Below are positions 51,153 to 61,261 of a stretch of DNA of 64,000 nucleotides, piece by piece; the first letter of the stretch is position 1, and each line of letters opens with the position of its first letter. The notes beneath the pieces are model-generated. The model worked only from the letters and a program-made list of their open reading frames with translations, was not told the origin of the DNA and searched no databases. The stretch comes from Spongiactinospora sp. TRM90649. GTDB lineage: Bacteria; Actinomycetota; Actinomycetes; Streptosporangiales; Streptosporangiaceae. A program made the position numbers and the translations under genes. The stretch is from assembly GCF_029382225.1 (NCBI RefSeq), contig NZ_JARLTC010000013.1:1-64000 (forward strand). The letters run 5' to 3'.

Positions 51153-52592
51153 GTGCTAAAAGGCGACGGCCGGTTGGGCCATGACCTTGACCCCCAAGAC
51201 CGTGCTCCGCAGGACGCCTGCGGTGTCTTCGGCGTCTGGGCCTCGGGGGAGGAAGTCTCCAAACTCACCTACTACGGGCTGTACGCGTTGCAGCATCGCG
51301 GCCAGGAGTCCGCGGGCATCGCCGTCAGCGAGGGCCACCGCATCCTCGTCTACAAGGACATGGGCCTGGTGGCCCAGGTCTTCGACGAGTCCGTGCTGAG
51401 CACGTTGCGCGGCCACATCGCGATCGGGCACTGCCGATACTCCACCACCGGGTCGAGCGTGTGGGAGAACGCGCAGCCCACCCTCAGCTCCACCGAAGAG
51501 GGCGGGCTCGCGCTCGCCCACAACGGCAACCTGATCAACACCGCCGAGCTGGCCGCGCGGCTGGCGCCCGGCTCGATCAAGGCGACCTCCGACACCGAGG
51601 TGCTGACCGCGCTGCTCGCGCAAGACCGCGACCGCTCCGTGGAAGACGCCGCGGCCAGCCTGCTGCCGCAGGTCAAGGGCGCCTACTCGCTGGTGTTCAT
51701 GGACGAGAAGACCCTCTACGCGGCCCGCGACCCGCAGGGCATCCGCCCGATGGTGCTGGGCCGTCTGGAGCAGGGCTGGGTCGTCGCCTCCGAGACCGCC
51801 GCCCTCGACATCGTCGGCGCGGCGTTCGTCCGCGAGATCGAGCCCGGCGAGATGCTGACCATCGACGAGCGCGGCGTGCGCTCGCGCCGGTTCGCTCCCG
51901 CCGACCCCAAGGGCTGCCTGTTCGAGTACGTCTACCTGGCCCGTCCCGACACCACCATCGCCGGGCGCGGCGTGCAGGCCACCCGCGTCGAGGTCGGCCG
52001 CCGGCTGGCCCGCGAGCACCCGGTCGAGGCCGACCTGGTCATCCCGACCCCCGAGTCGGGCACCCCGGCCGCGATCGGCTACGCCGAGGCCAGCGGCATC
52101 CCGTACGGCCAGGGCCTGGTGAAGAACTCCTACGTCGGGCGCACCTTCATCCAGCCGTCCCAGACCATCCGCCAGCTCGGCATCCGCCTGAAGCTGAACC
52201 CGCTGCGCGAGGTGATCGCGGGCAAGCGCCTGGTGGTCGTGGACGACTCGATCGTGCGCGGCAACACCCAGCGCGCGATCGTGCGGATGCTCCGCGAGGC
52301 GGGCGCGACCGAGGTCCATGTGCGCATCTCCTCACCGCCCGTGGCCTGGCCGTGCTTCTACGGCATCGACTTCGCCACCCGGGCCGAGCTGATCGCGGGC
52401 TCGCTGTCGGTGGAGGAGATCCGCGCCTCGCTCGGCGCCGACTCGCTCGGCTACATCTCGCTCGACGAGCTGACCGCGGCGACCACGATCCCCGCCGGGC
52501 GCCTGTGCCGGGCCTGCTTCGACGGCTCCTACCCGATCCCCGTCGAAGACGACAGCCTGGGCAAGTACCTGCTTGAGGAGGTAGACGCTTGA
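51153..52592 (+). CDS. purF: Amidophosphoribosyltransferase
   Basis: A 479-aa enzyme making phosphoribosylamine from PRPP and glutamine, the first committed step of purine synthesis. The nucleophile Cys23 (DACGVFGVW) follows a 22-residue propeptide that should be removed. The PRPP motif is RLVVVDDSIVRGNT. Cys residues in DPKGCLFEYVYLARPD, WPCFYGID and RLCRACFDGSYP match the [4Fe-4S] ligands of B. subtilis-type PurF. GTG 51153 is set by the leaderless -10 box. Its stop overlaps purM by one base (TGATG). Confidence 0.95.
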   Translation: MLKGDGRLGHDLDPQDRAPQDACGVFGVWASGEEVSKLTYYGLYALQHRGQESAGIAVSEGHRILVYKDMGLVAQVFDESVLSTLRGHIAIGHCRYSTTGSSVWENAQPTLSSTEEGGLALAHNGNLINTAELAARLAPGSIKATSDTEVLTALLAQDRDRSVEDAAASLLPQVKGAYSLVFMDEKTLYAARDPQGIRPMVLGRLEQGWVVASETAALDIVGAAFVREIEPGEMLTIDERGVRSRRFAPADPKGCLFEYVYLARPDTTIAGRGVQATRVEVGRRLAREHPVEADLVIPTPESGTPAAIGYAEASGIPYGQGLVKNSYVGRTFIQPSQTIRQLGIRLKLNPLREVIAGKRLVVVDDSIVRGNTQRAIVRMLREAGATEVHVRISSPPVAWPCFYGIDFATRAELIAGSLSVEEIRASLGADSLGYISLDELTAATTIPAGRLCRACFDGSYPIPVEDDSLGKYLLEEVDA

Positions 52593-53617
52593 TGAGCACC
52601 TACGCCGCCGCGGGCGTGGACATCGAGGCGGGCGACCGCGCCGTCCAGCTGATGAAGTCGAAGGTCGCGATGTCGCGCCGTCCCGAGGTGGTCGACGACC
52701 CGAGCGGGTTCGCCGGTCTGTTCGACGTCTCGGCGCTGCGCGGCTACACCCGGCCGCTGATGGCCACCTCCACCGACGGAGTCGGCACCAAGGTCATGAT
52801 CGCCCAGGCGCTCGGCAAGCACGACACGATCGGGCAGGACCTGGTCGGCATGGTCGTGGACGACCTGGTGGTGTGCGGCGCGGAGCCGCTGTTCATGACC
52901 GACTACATCGCCTGCGGCAAGGTCGTCCCCGAGCGGATCGCCGACATCGTGGGCGGCGTCGCCGAGGGCTGCCGCCTGGCCGGGTGCGCGCTGGTCGGCG
53001 GCGAGACGGCCGAGCACCCCGGCGCCCTGGGCCCCGACGAGTACGACCTGGCGGGCGCGGGCACCGGCGTGGTGGAGGCCGACGCGCTGCTCGGCCCCGA
53101 GCGGGTGCGGGCGGGCGACGTCGTGCTGGCGCTGGCGTCCAGCGGCGTCCACTCCAACGGCTACTCGCTGGTCCGGCACATCGTGAAGGCGGCCGGGCTG
53201 ACGCTTGAGCAGGAGATTCCGGAGCTGGGCCGCACGCTCGGCGAGGAGCTGCTGGAGCCGACGCGGATCTACTCCTCCGACTGCGTGGCCCTGACGCGGG
53301 CGCATGAGGTGCACGCGTACGCGCACATCACCGGTGGCGGACTGACCGCCAACCTGGCCAGGTCGCTGCCCGCCGGGCTCGACGCCGTGCTCGACCGCTC
53401 CTCGTGGACCCCGCAGCCGATCTTCGGCGTGCTCGCCGGGCGCGGCGGCGTCGCCCAGGCGGACATGGACCAGACGTTCAACCTCGGTGTCGGCATGTGC
53501 GCGGTCGTGCCGCCCGCGTCGGTCGATCCGGCGCTGGAGCTGCTGGCCGAGCGCGGGGTGCCCGCGTGGGTGCTCGGCGAGATCGTGCCGGGCGAGGGCC
53601 GGGCTTCGTACGGCTGA
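52592..53617 (+). CDS. purM: Phosphoribosylaminoimidazole (AIR) synthetase
   Basis: A 341-aa enzyme that closes the imidazole ring from FGAM. Marks are AAAGVDIEAGDRAVQLMK, TSTDGVGTKVMIA, GMVVDDLVVCGAEPLFMTDYIACGK, LVGGETAEHPG and ITGGGLTANLARSLP. ATG 52592 overlaps the purF stop. The pair is the usual actinobacterial purF-purM operon. A hairpin at 53667-53706 ends it. Confidence 0.96.
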   Translation: MSTYAAAGVDIEAGDRAVQLMKSKVAMSRRPEVVDDPSGFAGLFDVSALRGYTRPLMATSTDGVGTKVMIAQALGKHDTIGQDLVGMVVDDLVVCGAEPLFMTDYIACGKVVPERIADIVGGVAEGCRLAGCALVGGETAEHPGALGPDEYDLAGAGTGVVEADALLGPERVRAGDVVLALASSGVHSNGYSLVRHIVKAAGLTLEQEIPELGRTLGEELLEPTRIYSSDCVALTRAHEVHAYAHITGGGLTANLARSLPAGLDAVLDRSSWTPQPIFGVLAGRGGVAQADMDQTFNLGVGMCAVVPPASVDPALELLAERGVPAWVLGEIVPGEGRASYG

Positions 53618-53666
53618 GCCCCCGTAGTGGTCCGGGCCGCCGAGGTTCCGGGCTTCGAAAACGGCG

Positions 53667-53706
53667 AAACGCGCCCCGGGACCTGGCAGATCCCGGAGCG
53701 CGGTTT
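53667..53706. terminator. Hairpin terminator after purM
   Basis: AAACGCGCCCCGGGA and TCCCGGAGCGCGGTTT form a long imperfect stem ending in TTT on the plus strand. It separates purM from the convergent DUF3073 gene. Confidence 0.65.
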
Positions 53707-53807
53707 ACCGTATGTGTGCAGGACACTGGAGAAACCGCAGCCGATGGAGGAAGACACCCGGTGGCTGCGCCTCCCGGGTGCCTCACTCTCGCGGGCTGAG
53801 GATTCGT

Positions 53808-54041
53808 CTAGCCGCGTCGAGACGGCCCGCCGTCGCGGTCATCGTCGTCGCCGTAGACGTCGGCGTAATCGGCGTACCGATCGTCGACCTCGTCCTTTGA
53901 CTCAAAAGCGTCGTCGTCGTGGTCGGAGTCGTTGCTAGTCACGAGCTCCTCGCGAAGACGATCAAGATCGGTGCCGCCGCTGTTGTACTTCAACTGGCGG
54001 GCAACCTTCACCTGCTTGGCCTTGGCTCGGCCGCGCCCCAT
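53808..54041 (-). CDS. DUF3073 small protein
   Basis: A 77-aa protein: a basic N terminus (MGRGRAKAKQVKVARQLKYNS) then an acidic Asp/Tyr-rich tail (DDRYADYADVYGDDDDRDG). This is the DUF3073 family, found next to purM in actinomycetes. Role unknown; the basic-then-acidic layout suggests nucleic-acid or protein binding. Confidence 0.92.
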   Translation of the reverse strand: MGRGRAKAKQVKVARQLKYNSGGTDLDRLREELVTSNDSDHDDDAFESKDEVDDRYADYADVYGDDDDRDGGPSRRG

Positions 54042-54192
54042 CGGCTCGACCCCCTCATGCGGGGTCGTACCCGACCCCTCGTCGCTAACGCACCACGCAC
54101 TGACGCCACCTGACTTCCGGCGTCAGCTCCTCGTTCGCCTATTACCGTACCTGTTTTGCGCTCAGCTCGGTACGCCGTATGGGCGCGGGCCA

Positions 54193-55296
54193 TCAGTGGC
54201 CCAACCAAATGGCCCTAATCCGCCCGACTTCCGACATTCTGCGCTCGGCTAGCCTATCGGCTGCGACGGCGGGAGGGACCCCCTCCTCTGCGGCTATCGC
54301 GAAAATCTTGAGAGTCGTGTCGAAGATCTGGGACGCCTTTGCCCGTGCCCGCGTCATGTCGAAGCCGCCGATCTCGTCGGCCACCTGGATCACCCCGCCG
54401 GAGTTGACGAGGTAGTCGGGCGCGTAAAGGATGCCCCGCTCGGCGAGTTGCTTCTCCACGCCGAGATGGGCGAGCTGGTTGTTGGCGCCGCCACAGACGA
54501 TCCCGGCGCGCAGCCGCGGCACCGTGTCGTCGTTCAGCGAGCCGCCGAGCGCGCACGGAGCGTATATGTCGAGGTCCGCGTCGATCATCGCGGACTGGTC
54601 GGCGAGCACCTTCACGTGCGGATGCCGCGCCAGGACGCGCTGGACGGCGTCCTTCCTCGGCTCGCAGATCGAGACCTCGGCCCCCTCCTCGACCAGGTGG
54701 TCGACCAGCCGGTGTCCCACCTTGCCTACGCCCTCGACGCCGACCCGCCGGCCGCTCAGGGACGGCGTGCCGAACTTGTGCTGGGCGGCGGCGCGCATGC
54801 CCTGGAACACGCCGAAGGCCGTCAGGATGGAGGAGTCGCCCGCTCCGCCGTACGCGAGGGTACGGCCGGTCACGTGCGGACTCTCACGTGCGATGACGTC
54901 CATGTCCTCGCTGTAGGTGCCGACGTCGCAAGCGGTGATGTAGCGCCCGTTGAGCGTCTCGATGAATCGGCCGTAGGCGCGCAGCAACGCCTCCGACTTG
55001 TCCCTGGACGGATCGCCGATGATCACGGCCTTGCCGCCCCCGAGGTCGAGGCCGGCCAGCGCGGCCTTGTAGGCCATCGCCCGGGACAGGTTGAGCACGT
55101 CGGCCAAGGCCGCCTGCTCGCTTTCGTAGGGGTAGAACCTGGTGCCGCCCAGGCTCGGTCCGAGTGCGGTGTTGTAGATGGCGATGATGGCACGCAGGCC
55201 GCTGCGCTCGTCCGAGCAGAAGACGACCTGCTCGTGCGCGGCCTGGCCACTGGTGGGGCTTGTGTCCTTTTGGGACACCCCGAAGACGTCGGTCAC
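54193..55296 (-). CDS. vdh: Valine/leucine dehydrogenase (Glu/Leu/Phe/Val dehydrogenase family)
   Basis: A 367-aa NAD-dependent deaminating dehydrogenase that starts branched-chain amino-acid breakdown. Lys77 ([10 protein letters not shown]), Lys89 ([10 protein letters not shown]) and Asp124 ([13 protein letters not shown]) match the substrate and catalytic residues of leucine dehydrogenase; the NAD domain has [21 protein letters not shown] 55296 gives the length of Streptomyces Vdh; a longer reading from 55410 lacks homology. It supplies 2-oxoacids for BkdABC. Valine rather than leucine is inferred from synteny. Confidence 0.88.
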   Translation of the reverse strand: MTDVFGVSQKDTSPTSGQAAHEQVVFCSDERSGLRAIIAIYNTALGPSLGGTRFYPYESEQAALADVLNLSRAMAYKAALAGLDLGGGKAVIIGDPSRDKSEALLRAYGRFIETLNGRYITACDVGTYSEDMDVIARESPHVTGRTLAYGGAGDSSILTAFGVFQGMRAAAQHKFGTPSLSGRRVGVEGVGKVGHRLVDHLVEEGAEVSICEPRKDAVQRVLARHPHVKVLADQSAMIDADLDIYAPCALGGSLNDDTVPRLRAGIVCGGANNQLAHLGVEKQLAERGILYAPDYLVNSGGVIQVADEIGGFDMTRARAKASQIFDTTLKIFAIAAEEGVPPAVAADRLAERRMSEVGRIRAIWLGH

Positions 55297-55411
55297 GGTG
55301 GTGACTCCCGGTCCGGTCCGCCGGCCTTCGCGGCGGAGATCACCCTCAGCGTAACCGCATGCGCGCCTGTGATACCGGACAACAAGGGGTCCTTCATGAC
55401 ACGATGCCATC

Positions 55412-56323
55412 GTGCTGCCCTATGCCGCGTACCTTCGCGTCTACGAGCCGCTGAGCGCGTTCCCCGAGCCCGACAGGCGCAACTGGGACGCCTACGCGGC
55501 ATCGCCCGACCGCCCACGCCGCGCGGGCGCCCTGCGCGCCGAGCAGGTCGAGTCGGTCCGCCGTCTGCTCGGCGTGCCTCCGCTGCCCGCCCCCGCCCAG
55601 GAGAGCGACAACGCCTACCTGCGGAGGGTCGACGAGGTCCTCTACATCTGCCCCTGGCAGAGCAGGCTGCGCTCCTGGCTGGCGTTCTCGCGCTTTCGCG
55701 GGAGCACCCCGGTCAAGCTGATGGACCGGTTCGTGCCCAAGGCCATCGTGGAGCAGACCGCCGACGACTTCGACCGCTTCAAGAAGGGAGGCGGCTCGGA
55801 GGCGCTCCGTACTCACATCCACACCTCGACATGGCACGTTCCCACGTCCTGGCTGGTGCCTTTCGACGGGGCCGAGCGCTGGCTCGTCCTGGACGGCACG
55901 CCCGGAAGCCCGCCGGAGAACGGCCAGGAGAGCGGCGTGGCCCCGGCCTCCTCGACCACCACGCCCACCACCCTGCCGACCCGGACGCTGATCTACGTGA
56001 CGTCCATGGCCCAGGCCCGGCGGAGGGTCGCACGGGCACTCAACGTGATCCGCAAGCACGTCGGCGAGGTGCCGACCACCACGGAGGTAGAGGAGATCGG
56101 GCGCTGGCTGGAGGAGTTCCACCCGCACTCACTTGTCGAGCTGGACTACGGCGGGCTCGTGCACCTGATGGACGACGACACCCTGCGCAGCGACCAGTCG
56201 GTGGCCGAACTGGCGGCGGCCCTGACCGGCCTGGACACAGGTCAAGAAGAACTTGCTTTCGCCATGTATCAGAGGGTCATCCTCAGGTGGAAGTCAATCC
56301 AGGTCCTGGAATCTGCCAACTGA
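55412..56323 (+). CDS. Conserved actinobacterial protein of unknown function beside bldC
   Basis: A 303-aa soluble protein: starts [25 protein letters not shown], has [47 protein letters not shown] (HTSTWHVP) and ends near [30 protein letters not shown]. No known domain is recognised. GTG 55412 is 115 bp from the divergent vdh start. The gene occupies the same place between vdh and bldC in Streptomyces as I recall it, so a linked function is possible but unproven. Confidence 0.8.
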   Translation: MLPYAAYLRVYEPLSAFPEPDRRNWDAYAASPDRPRRAGALRAEQVESVRRLLGVPPLPAPAQESDNAYLRRVDEVLYICPWQSRLRSWLAFSRFRGSTPVKLMDRFVPKAIVEQTADDFDRFKKGGGSEALRTHIHTSTWHVPTSWLVPFDGAERWLVLDGTPGSPPENGQESGVAPASSTTTPTTLPTRTLIYVTSMAQARRRVARALNVIRKHVGEVPTTTEVEEIGRWLEEFHPHSLVELDYGGLVHLMDDDTLRSDQSVAELAAALTGLDTGQEELAFAMYQRVILRWKSIQVLESAN

Positions 56324-56645
56324 GCCCCAAATCGTCGCTCTGACCTGCATCTGTTGGTCAGGTGACTCCCAGCCACGCATCTGCGAACTGAGTAGTTTGC
56401 CGTTTTCACTGCGATACCACGAAACGTGTCGCTAGAATCACCGAGCGTGACATCACCGCGTGGACACCTAGTTGGGCCCCAGAAGGGCTCGCCAATCGCT
56501 CTACGTGGCTGTATGGTCACATCGGGTGATGCCGCATATGGTCCGGGAAAGCCGCACGCGAAGGGCCATAGGGGGACATCCGTGACAAGCGCAAACGCAG
56601 TCGCAGGGATCGCTCGCCGATCCACACGGAGGAGAGGCCGCACTA
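56324..56645. other. bldC promoter region
   Basis: These 322 bp are more A+T-rich than the neighbourhood. TAGAAT at 56433-56438 (within CGCTAGAATC) is a good -10 box but has no TTGAC-type partner 17 bp upstream. GGAGGAGAGG at 56630-56639 is the bldC ribosome-binding site. If 56433 is the promoter, bldC has a leader of about 200 nt with some self-complementary stretches (e.g. GGGCCC at 56475). Confidence 0.45.
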
Positions 56646-56849
56646 ATGTCAGCTCGTACACCCGAGGCCGAGCCACTGCTCACGCCGGCAGAGGTCGCCA
56701 CCATGTTCCGCGTCGACCCCAAGACCGTTACCCGGTGGGCCAAGGCGGGCAAGTTGACGTCCATCCGCACCCTCGGCGGTCACCGGCGCTACCGGGAGAC
56801 CGAGGTCCGGGCGCTGCTCGCGGGCATTCCGCAGCAGCGCTCGGAGTAG
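56646..56849 (+). CDS. bldC: Developmental regulator BldC (MerR-like DNA-binding protein)
   Basis: A 67-aa protein practically identical to Streptomyces BldC: LLTPAEVATMFRVDPKTVTR, WAKAGKLTSIRTLGGHRRYR, then LLAGIPQQRSE. It is only a winged helix-turn-helix of the MerR type, without an effector domain, and binds DNA as head-to-tail oligomers on direct repeats. In Streptomyces it holds back sporulation. ATG 56646 has a strong GGAGGAGAGG site. Its presence supports a filamentous, differentiating organism. Confidence 0.97.
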   Translation: MSARTPEAEPLLTPAEVATMFRVDPKTVTRWAKAGKLTSIRTLGGHRRYRETEVRALLAGIPQQRSE

Positions 56850-57454
56850 GAGCGAGGAGGACGGAGACCGTCAGCCCCAGGGGAATCAGCGGCGCCGCCC
56901 GCCCGGCGCCGCCCCACTGGGGGCCCACCCCCTGCCAACAGAGGAAGCCCCCGCCACCGACCCACCGCGGTCCCGGTCACCGAACCTCCATCCCACCGCC
57001 ACCGCCACATCCGCCAACCTCCCTTCACCCAAAGGCTTGAACCCGAGCCCGGCCCCGCCGCCCCGCCCAGGCGCGCGGCCCGGGCTTACCACCCCGCTCC
57101 ACCCATATCGACGAGCCCCCCGTCACCCCGAGTGATCGACCAGCCCCCAGCCGGTCCCACGTCCCACCAAGCACCGACCACGCGGCTCCACCCACCGCGC
57201 CCACCGGCCGTCACCCCCGACGGCCGGGGAGCCCGCCCCACCCACGGCGCCTGAGGCACCCACCTCACGCTCGCGCCGCCGCGAGCGCCGTACGCCAGAA
57301 GGCCCTCGCGTGAGATCGCGCAGGCGGACTCATGCCGCCGAGGACATGCCGGTTCCCTCCAGCAGCGCCGACCACACGCTCATCTGATGCCTCCGGGGAA
57401 TGCGTGTGCGGATGGGGGAGGCGAACGCACCTGCATTTGGGGTGGGCGTGGGAG
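56850..57454. other. C-rich gene-free stretch after bldC
   Basis: No gene was found in these 605 bp. From about 56880 to 57260 the plus strand is very rich in C and poor in G in long runs (CCACCGCCACCGCCAC and similar), with few hairpins. This is the composition of Rho-utilisation (rut) regions downstream of a gene read on the plus strand. The last 190 bp before the convergent TetR gene are of normal composition. Confidence 0.5.
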
Positions 57455-58135
57455 TCAGGCGGGGAGGATGCGCTGGATGGCCGGGTCCTGGTGGGCGGCG
57501 GCGGTGAGGAGGGCGAGCATCTGGTCGACGAGGAGGCGTTCGAGGGACGGGCGGTCGATGTCGCGGTGTTCCAGCCAGTCGAGGCCCGCCGTCTCGACGG
57601 AGGCGATCCAGGAGCGGAGGGTGATCCGCAGCAGTGGTCCCGGCTCGGTAACGCCGGTCTTCTCCATGATGAGCCGGAGCAGGAACCGCCGTACTCCTTC
57701 GGCGATCTCGCCGACCTCGCCGCTGCGGTTGGCAGGGCCGCCGCGCAGGAGGGCGGCGAAACCCGTCGCGTGTTCTTCCACGAAGTCGAAGTAGCGGCCG
57801 AGGCCGCTCGCCAGAGCGTCGAGCGGGCGTCCGCCCTCGACCATCCGGAGCCGTTCTTCCAGCTGCTCAGCGGCGTTCTTCAGGGCCGCCAGGTATAGCT
57901 CATGTTTGCCGCCGAAATAGTGATAGACGAGTGCGCGGGAAGCGCCCGCCGCGGCGGCGACGTCGTCGATGGAGACGTTCTCGGCGTCGTGTTCGCTGAA
58001 GAGCCAGAGGGCTGCGTCGATCAGTTCCTGGCGGCGGCGGTCGACCGTGAGTCTGCGGCGCGGAGGGCGTGGCGCGGAGGCGGGTTTCGCCCTCCGGGCC
58101 TGGCCCTGTTCGGCGGCTTCGGAGGTGGCACCCAC
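57455..58135 (-). CDS. TetR-family regulator
   Basis: A 226-aa regulator with a basic N-terminal tail (PRPPRRRLTVDRRR) before the helix-turn-helix LIDAALWLFSEHDAENVSIDDVAAAAGASRALVYHYFGGKHELY. The C-terminal domain has the TetR_C pattern ending MLALLTAAAHQDPAIQRIL. It has no adjacent target gene in the same or divergent direction except the LacI gene 232 bp away. Confidence 0.88.
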   Translation of the reverse strand: MGATSEAAEQGQARRAKPASAPRPPRRRLTVDRRRQELIDAALWLFSEHDAENVSIDDVAAAAGASRALVYHYFGGKHELYLAALKNAAEQLEERLRMVEGGRPLDALASGLGRYFDFVEEHATGFAALLRGGPANRSGEVGEIAEGVRRFLLRLIMEKTGVTEPGPLLRITLRSWIASVETAGLDWLEHRDIDRPSLERLLVDQMLALLTAAAHQDPAIQRILPA

Positions 58136-58367
58136 AACTCGACGATATCGGAGTGAACACGCATGCCGTTCCCGGCCGATCCCCGCATTAACGGCAGAGC
58201 GTTTCCTTGAAGTTTTGACGAACAGTTCGGTCCCCGCTCACAGCGCACCTGGGACGATTCCAGATCGGTCCAATGGAAATCACGCTTCCCCGTTGCTTGC
58301 CCGTACCCTGCGCGTAACTCGATCGTTTGGTGTGGCAGGTGCCCATCCACGCTCCGCGGGGAGACAC

Positions 58368-59459
58368 ATGTCAGGACCGCCCGTCAATATCACCACCACG
58401 ACCCGAGCCAGGGATCTGGCCGGGGCCGTAGCGTCCGAGGGCTACGGGCAGCCGCGTCCCCGGCCCACGATCCGCAATGTCGCCGAGCGCGCAGGCGTCT
58501 CCAAATCGCTGGTGTCGCTGGTGCTCCGCGGATCCCCTCACGTCAGCGAGCATCGCCGTCAGGCTGTGCTGCAGGCGGCACGGGAGCTCGGCTATCGCCC
58601 CAACGCCGTGGCCCGCAGTCTGGTCGAAGGCCGGACCCATCTGGTCGGCGCGCTCGTCGCCGACCTGCACAACCCGTTCTACGCCGAGTTCCTCGACGGC
58701 CTGCAGGAGAGCCTGCACGGCGATGGGTTACGGCTACTGATCGGCAACAGCCAGTGGGAGCCCACACTGGAGGACGAGGCCGTCGAGGCGTTTCTCGAAC
58801 TCCGGGTGGACGGACTGGTGCTGCTCGGCATCGCGCCGATGAGCGCCACCCTCATCGAGGCCACGTCCTACACGCCGACCGTCGTGGTCGGCGAGCGCCA
58901 CACCGAGCTCGAAGGCGTGGACATAGTGGTCGACGACGACGAGCTGGGCGCCCGGCTCGCCGTGGACTATCTCGCCCAGCTCGGGCACCGCAGGATCGCG
59001 CACATCGAGGGCGCGCGGTCTTCGGCGGCCAGGTTCAGGTGCGAGGGCTATCTCGTGGCGATGCGAAGGCACGCGCTCGCGCCGTACATCATGGTCGAGC
59101 ACGGCGACTTCACCGAGGAGAGCGGCAGGAGCGCGGCTCACGCGCTGCTCAGCCGCGATCCGCGGCCCACGGCGATCTTCGCGGTGAACGACATGGCCGC
59201 GCTCGGCGTGCTCACCGCGGCGAGCGAGCTTGGCCTGCGGGTGCCCGAGGATCTGTCGGTGGTGGGCTATGACAACAGCCACCTCTCGGGCGTTCACCAC
59301 ATCTCGCTGACCACGGTGGACCAGCCGCGCCGCGCCATGGGCCGGTCGGCCGCCGCCTTGCTCAGCGACAGGATCGGCGATCCGGCCAAGGTCTCGCGCA
59401 TGCGCCAGGTCACCCCCAAGCTCGTCGTACGGAGGAGCGCAGGCCCCGCCCCCGCCTGA
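58368..59459 (+). CDS. LacI-family transcription regulator
   Basis: A 363-aa repressor with a long N-terminal tail (MSGPPVNITTTTRARDLAG) before the helix-turn-helix PTIRNVAERAGVSKSLVSLVLRGSPHVSEHRRQAVLQAARELGYRPNAVARSL. The hinge helix is followed by the type I periplasmic-binding fold (GALVADLHNPFYAEFLDGLQ, GYDNSHLSGVHHISLTTVDQP). ATG 58368 has GGGGAG upstream. The ligand is probably a sugar. No sugar transport genes are nearby, so it is an orphan regulator. Confidence 0.9.
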   Translation: MSGPPVNITTTTRARDLAGAVASEGYGQPRPRPTIRNVAERAGVSKSLVSLVLRGSPHVSEHRRQAVLQAARELGYRPNAVARSLVEGRTHLVGALVADLHNPFYAEFLDGLQESLHGDGLRLLIGNSQWEPTLEDEAVEAFLELRVDGLVLLGIAPMSATLIEATSYTPTVVVGERHTELEGVDIVVDDDELGARLAVDYLAQLGHRRIAHIEGARSSAARFRCEGYLVAMRRHALAPYIMVEHGDFTEESGRSAAHALLSRDPRPTAIFAVNDMAALGVLTAASELGLRVPEDLSVVGYDNSHLSGVHHISLTTVDQPRRAMGRSAAALLSDRIGDPAKVSRMRQVTPKLVVRRSAGPAPA

Positions 59460-59736
59460 TCCGCCCGTACCCCGCACGCTGCCCCCACGAAACCCCGCCG
59501 GCGACACCACCGGACGGACCGGACCTCGCGAGCACGGAAAGGAATGCTCAAGGCCGGGTCATTCCCCCGAAGTGGCCTCGGGCGTCTGGTGTTGACTCGG
59601 GCTGTGACGTCGATCCCCGGCGGGTCGCCGTCCGGCCCACGCCGGCGGACCGATCGTTCGCCTGTCACGGGGGCAGCGAGCGGGGCTCTCCCGCCTGACG
59701 CCGGGTCGGCGGTCGGCGTCGGAAGCGGGGGTAGAC

Positions 59737-59991
59737 ATGCGTGATCCCGAACTGGTGGCCTGTGCCCAGCGCGCGGCGGCGGAACTCGAACGGGCCTGGA
59801 CCGGCTGGCGTGCCGACAACGGCCACGAGGGCGACGTGTCGGCGGAGTCCGTGGCCAGTTACGTGGCCCATTCGATCGACCATCCGTGGGGGCGTCCCCG
59901 GGTGGTGCTGGGCCTGGACGCGGAGGACGCCCGCGAGCTGGCCGCGCTGCTGCTGCGCCAGCGCAGCGAACTCCACGAGCACGCCTTCTGA
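59737..59991 (+). CDS. Small hypothetical protein
   Basis: An 84-aa acidic protein: LVACAQRAAAELERAWTGWRADNGHEGDVSAESVASYVAHSIDHPWGRPRVVLGLDAEDARELAALLLRQRSELHEHAF. Codon use is strongly actinobacterial, and GGGGGT precedes ATG 59737. The middle SVASYVAHSIDHPWGRPRVVLGLDAEDAREL looks like a short regulatory domain, but I do not recognise it. Confidence 0.6.
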   Translation: MRDPELVACAQRAAAELERAWTGWRADNGHEGDVSAESVASYVAHSIDHPWGRPRVVLGLDAEDARELAALLLRQRSELHEHAF

Positions 59992-60394
59992 GGCGCGCGC
60001 CCCATGGGAACGCGCGTTCGGGAGCGGGTCCGTCACTGAGCGCGAGGCACGGCGCGCACCCGGCGTCCGGCTTCGCGATGCGCCCTGGGCGGTCGTCAGA
60101 TCGCCCCCAGCGCCGTTTCCGGCCCCGTCCGGCCTTCGGGACGCCGCGCGGCCCAAGAACTCCTTACAGCGCTTCTGTGCGTTCTTGACGGCCGCCGCTC
60201 CGCGTTTGCCGCCACGAGGCGGCCCGGCCGCCGGATACCGGCCAGGCCATTGCGGCTCGATCACGGAGACGGACCACGTAAGTTGGTTTGCCGGACGGGC
60301 CCGCGCCGGGCGGGCCGGCGCACCTGCTTTCCTGGAAGCAGCGAATCCGTGGTTCCCGGTCGGATCGACCACCGGCCTCGCGAAGGGGGAGAAA
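59992..60394. other. Gene-free stretch before the amidase gene
   Basis: No gene or strong motif in these 403 bp. The sequence is GC-rich with several short self-complementary runs (e.g. GGCGGCCCGGCCGCCGG near 60222). GGGGGAGA at 60386-60392 is the amidase ribosome-binding site. Confidence 0.5.
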
Positions 60395-61261
60395 GTGACC
60401 AGTCGAGCAGTCGCCGGTGTGGCGATGGCGCTGTGCGGGCTGACCGCGGCGGCATGCGGTACGGCCGGCGCGGGCGCCACCCCCGCCTTCAACCCTCCTC
60501 CCGCCACTCCACAGCAGCAGGCCGCGCCGTCCGAGGCGAGCAGGTCGAACGGGTCGAAGGGCGAGCCCTCTTCGGACCCCGCGCCCGGCTCCACCGCCTC
60601 CGATCCGCTCCACGGCAAGGTCGTGGTGATCGATCCCGGGCACAACGGCGGAAACGCCGCACACCCGGAGATCATCAACCGTGAGGTCGACGTGCTGACC
60701 AAGCGCAAGCCGTGCGACACCACCGGCACGTCCACCAACAACGGCTACAGCGAGGCCGCCTTCACCTGGGACGTCTCCAAGCGGATGGCCGCGATCCTCC
60801 GCGCCAAGGGGGCCACCGTCAAGCTGACCAGGAAGAACAACACGAGCGTCGGGCCGTGCATCACCGAGCGCGCCGCGATCGGCAACAAGGCCAAGGCCGA
60901 CGCCGCGATCTCGGTGCACGCCGACGGGGCGGCCCCGGCCAATCACGGCTTCCACGTGATCATGCCGAAGAAGATCAACGGCCCGGTCGATCCGGTGGTC
61001 GCCGACTCCCGGAAGCTGGGCATCGCGGTCAGAGACGCCTTCCGGGCGGGCACGGGCCTGCCGTACAGCAACTACATCGGCGACAAGGCCCTCGACTTCC
61101 GCGACGACCTGGGCGGGCTCAACCTGTCCACGGTGCCGAAGGTCTTCGTCGAGTCCGGCAACATGCGCAATCCCACGGAGGCGGCGAAGTTCCACTCGCC
61201 GGCGTTCCGGCAGAAGATCGCGCAGGCTCTCGCCGACGGAGTGCAGAACTACCTCAACTAA
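60395..61261 (+). CDS. Secreted N-acetylmuramoyl-L-alanine amidase (Amidase_3)
   Basis: A 288-aa cell-wall hydrolase. An N-terminal signal (MTSRAVAGVAMALCGLTAAACG) is followed by a Pro/Ser-rich linker; the Cys may be lipid-modified but the -3 residue is not a normal lipobox Leu. The Amidase_3 domain has zinc ligands His and Glu in VVIDPGHNGGNAAHPEIINREVD, His in AAISVHADGAAPANHGFHV and the catalytic Glu in VFVESGNMRNPTEA. It cuts the bond between muramic acid and the first alanine. GTG 60395 has a good site. Confidence 0.9.
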   Translation: MTSRAVAGVAMALCGLTAAACGTAGAGATPAFNPPPATPQQQAAPSEASRSNGSKGEPSSDPAPGSTASDPLHGKVVVIDPGHNGGNAAHPEIINREVDVLTKRKPCDTTGTSTNNGYSEAAFTWDVSKRMAAILRAKGATVKLTRKNNTSVGPCITERAAIGNKAKADAAISVHADGAAPANHGFHVIMPKKINGPVDPVVADSRKLGIAVRDAFRAGTGLPYSNYIGDKALDFRDDLGGLNLSTVPKVFVESGNMRNPTEAAKFHSPAFRQKIAQALADGVQNYLN

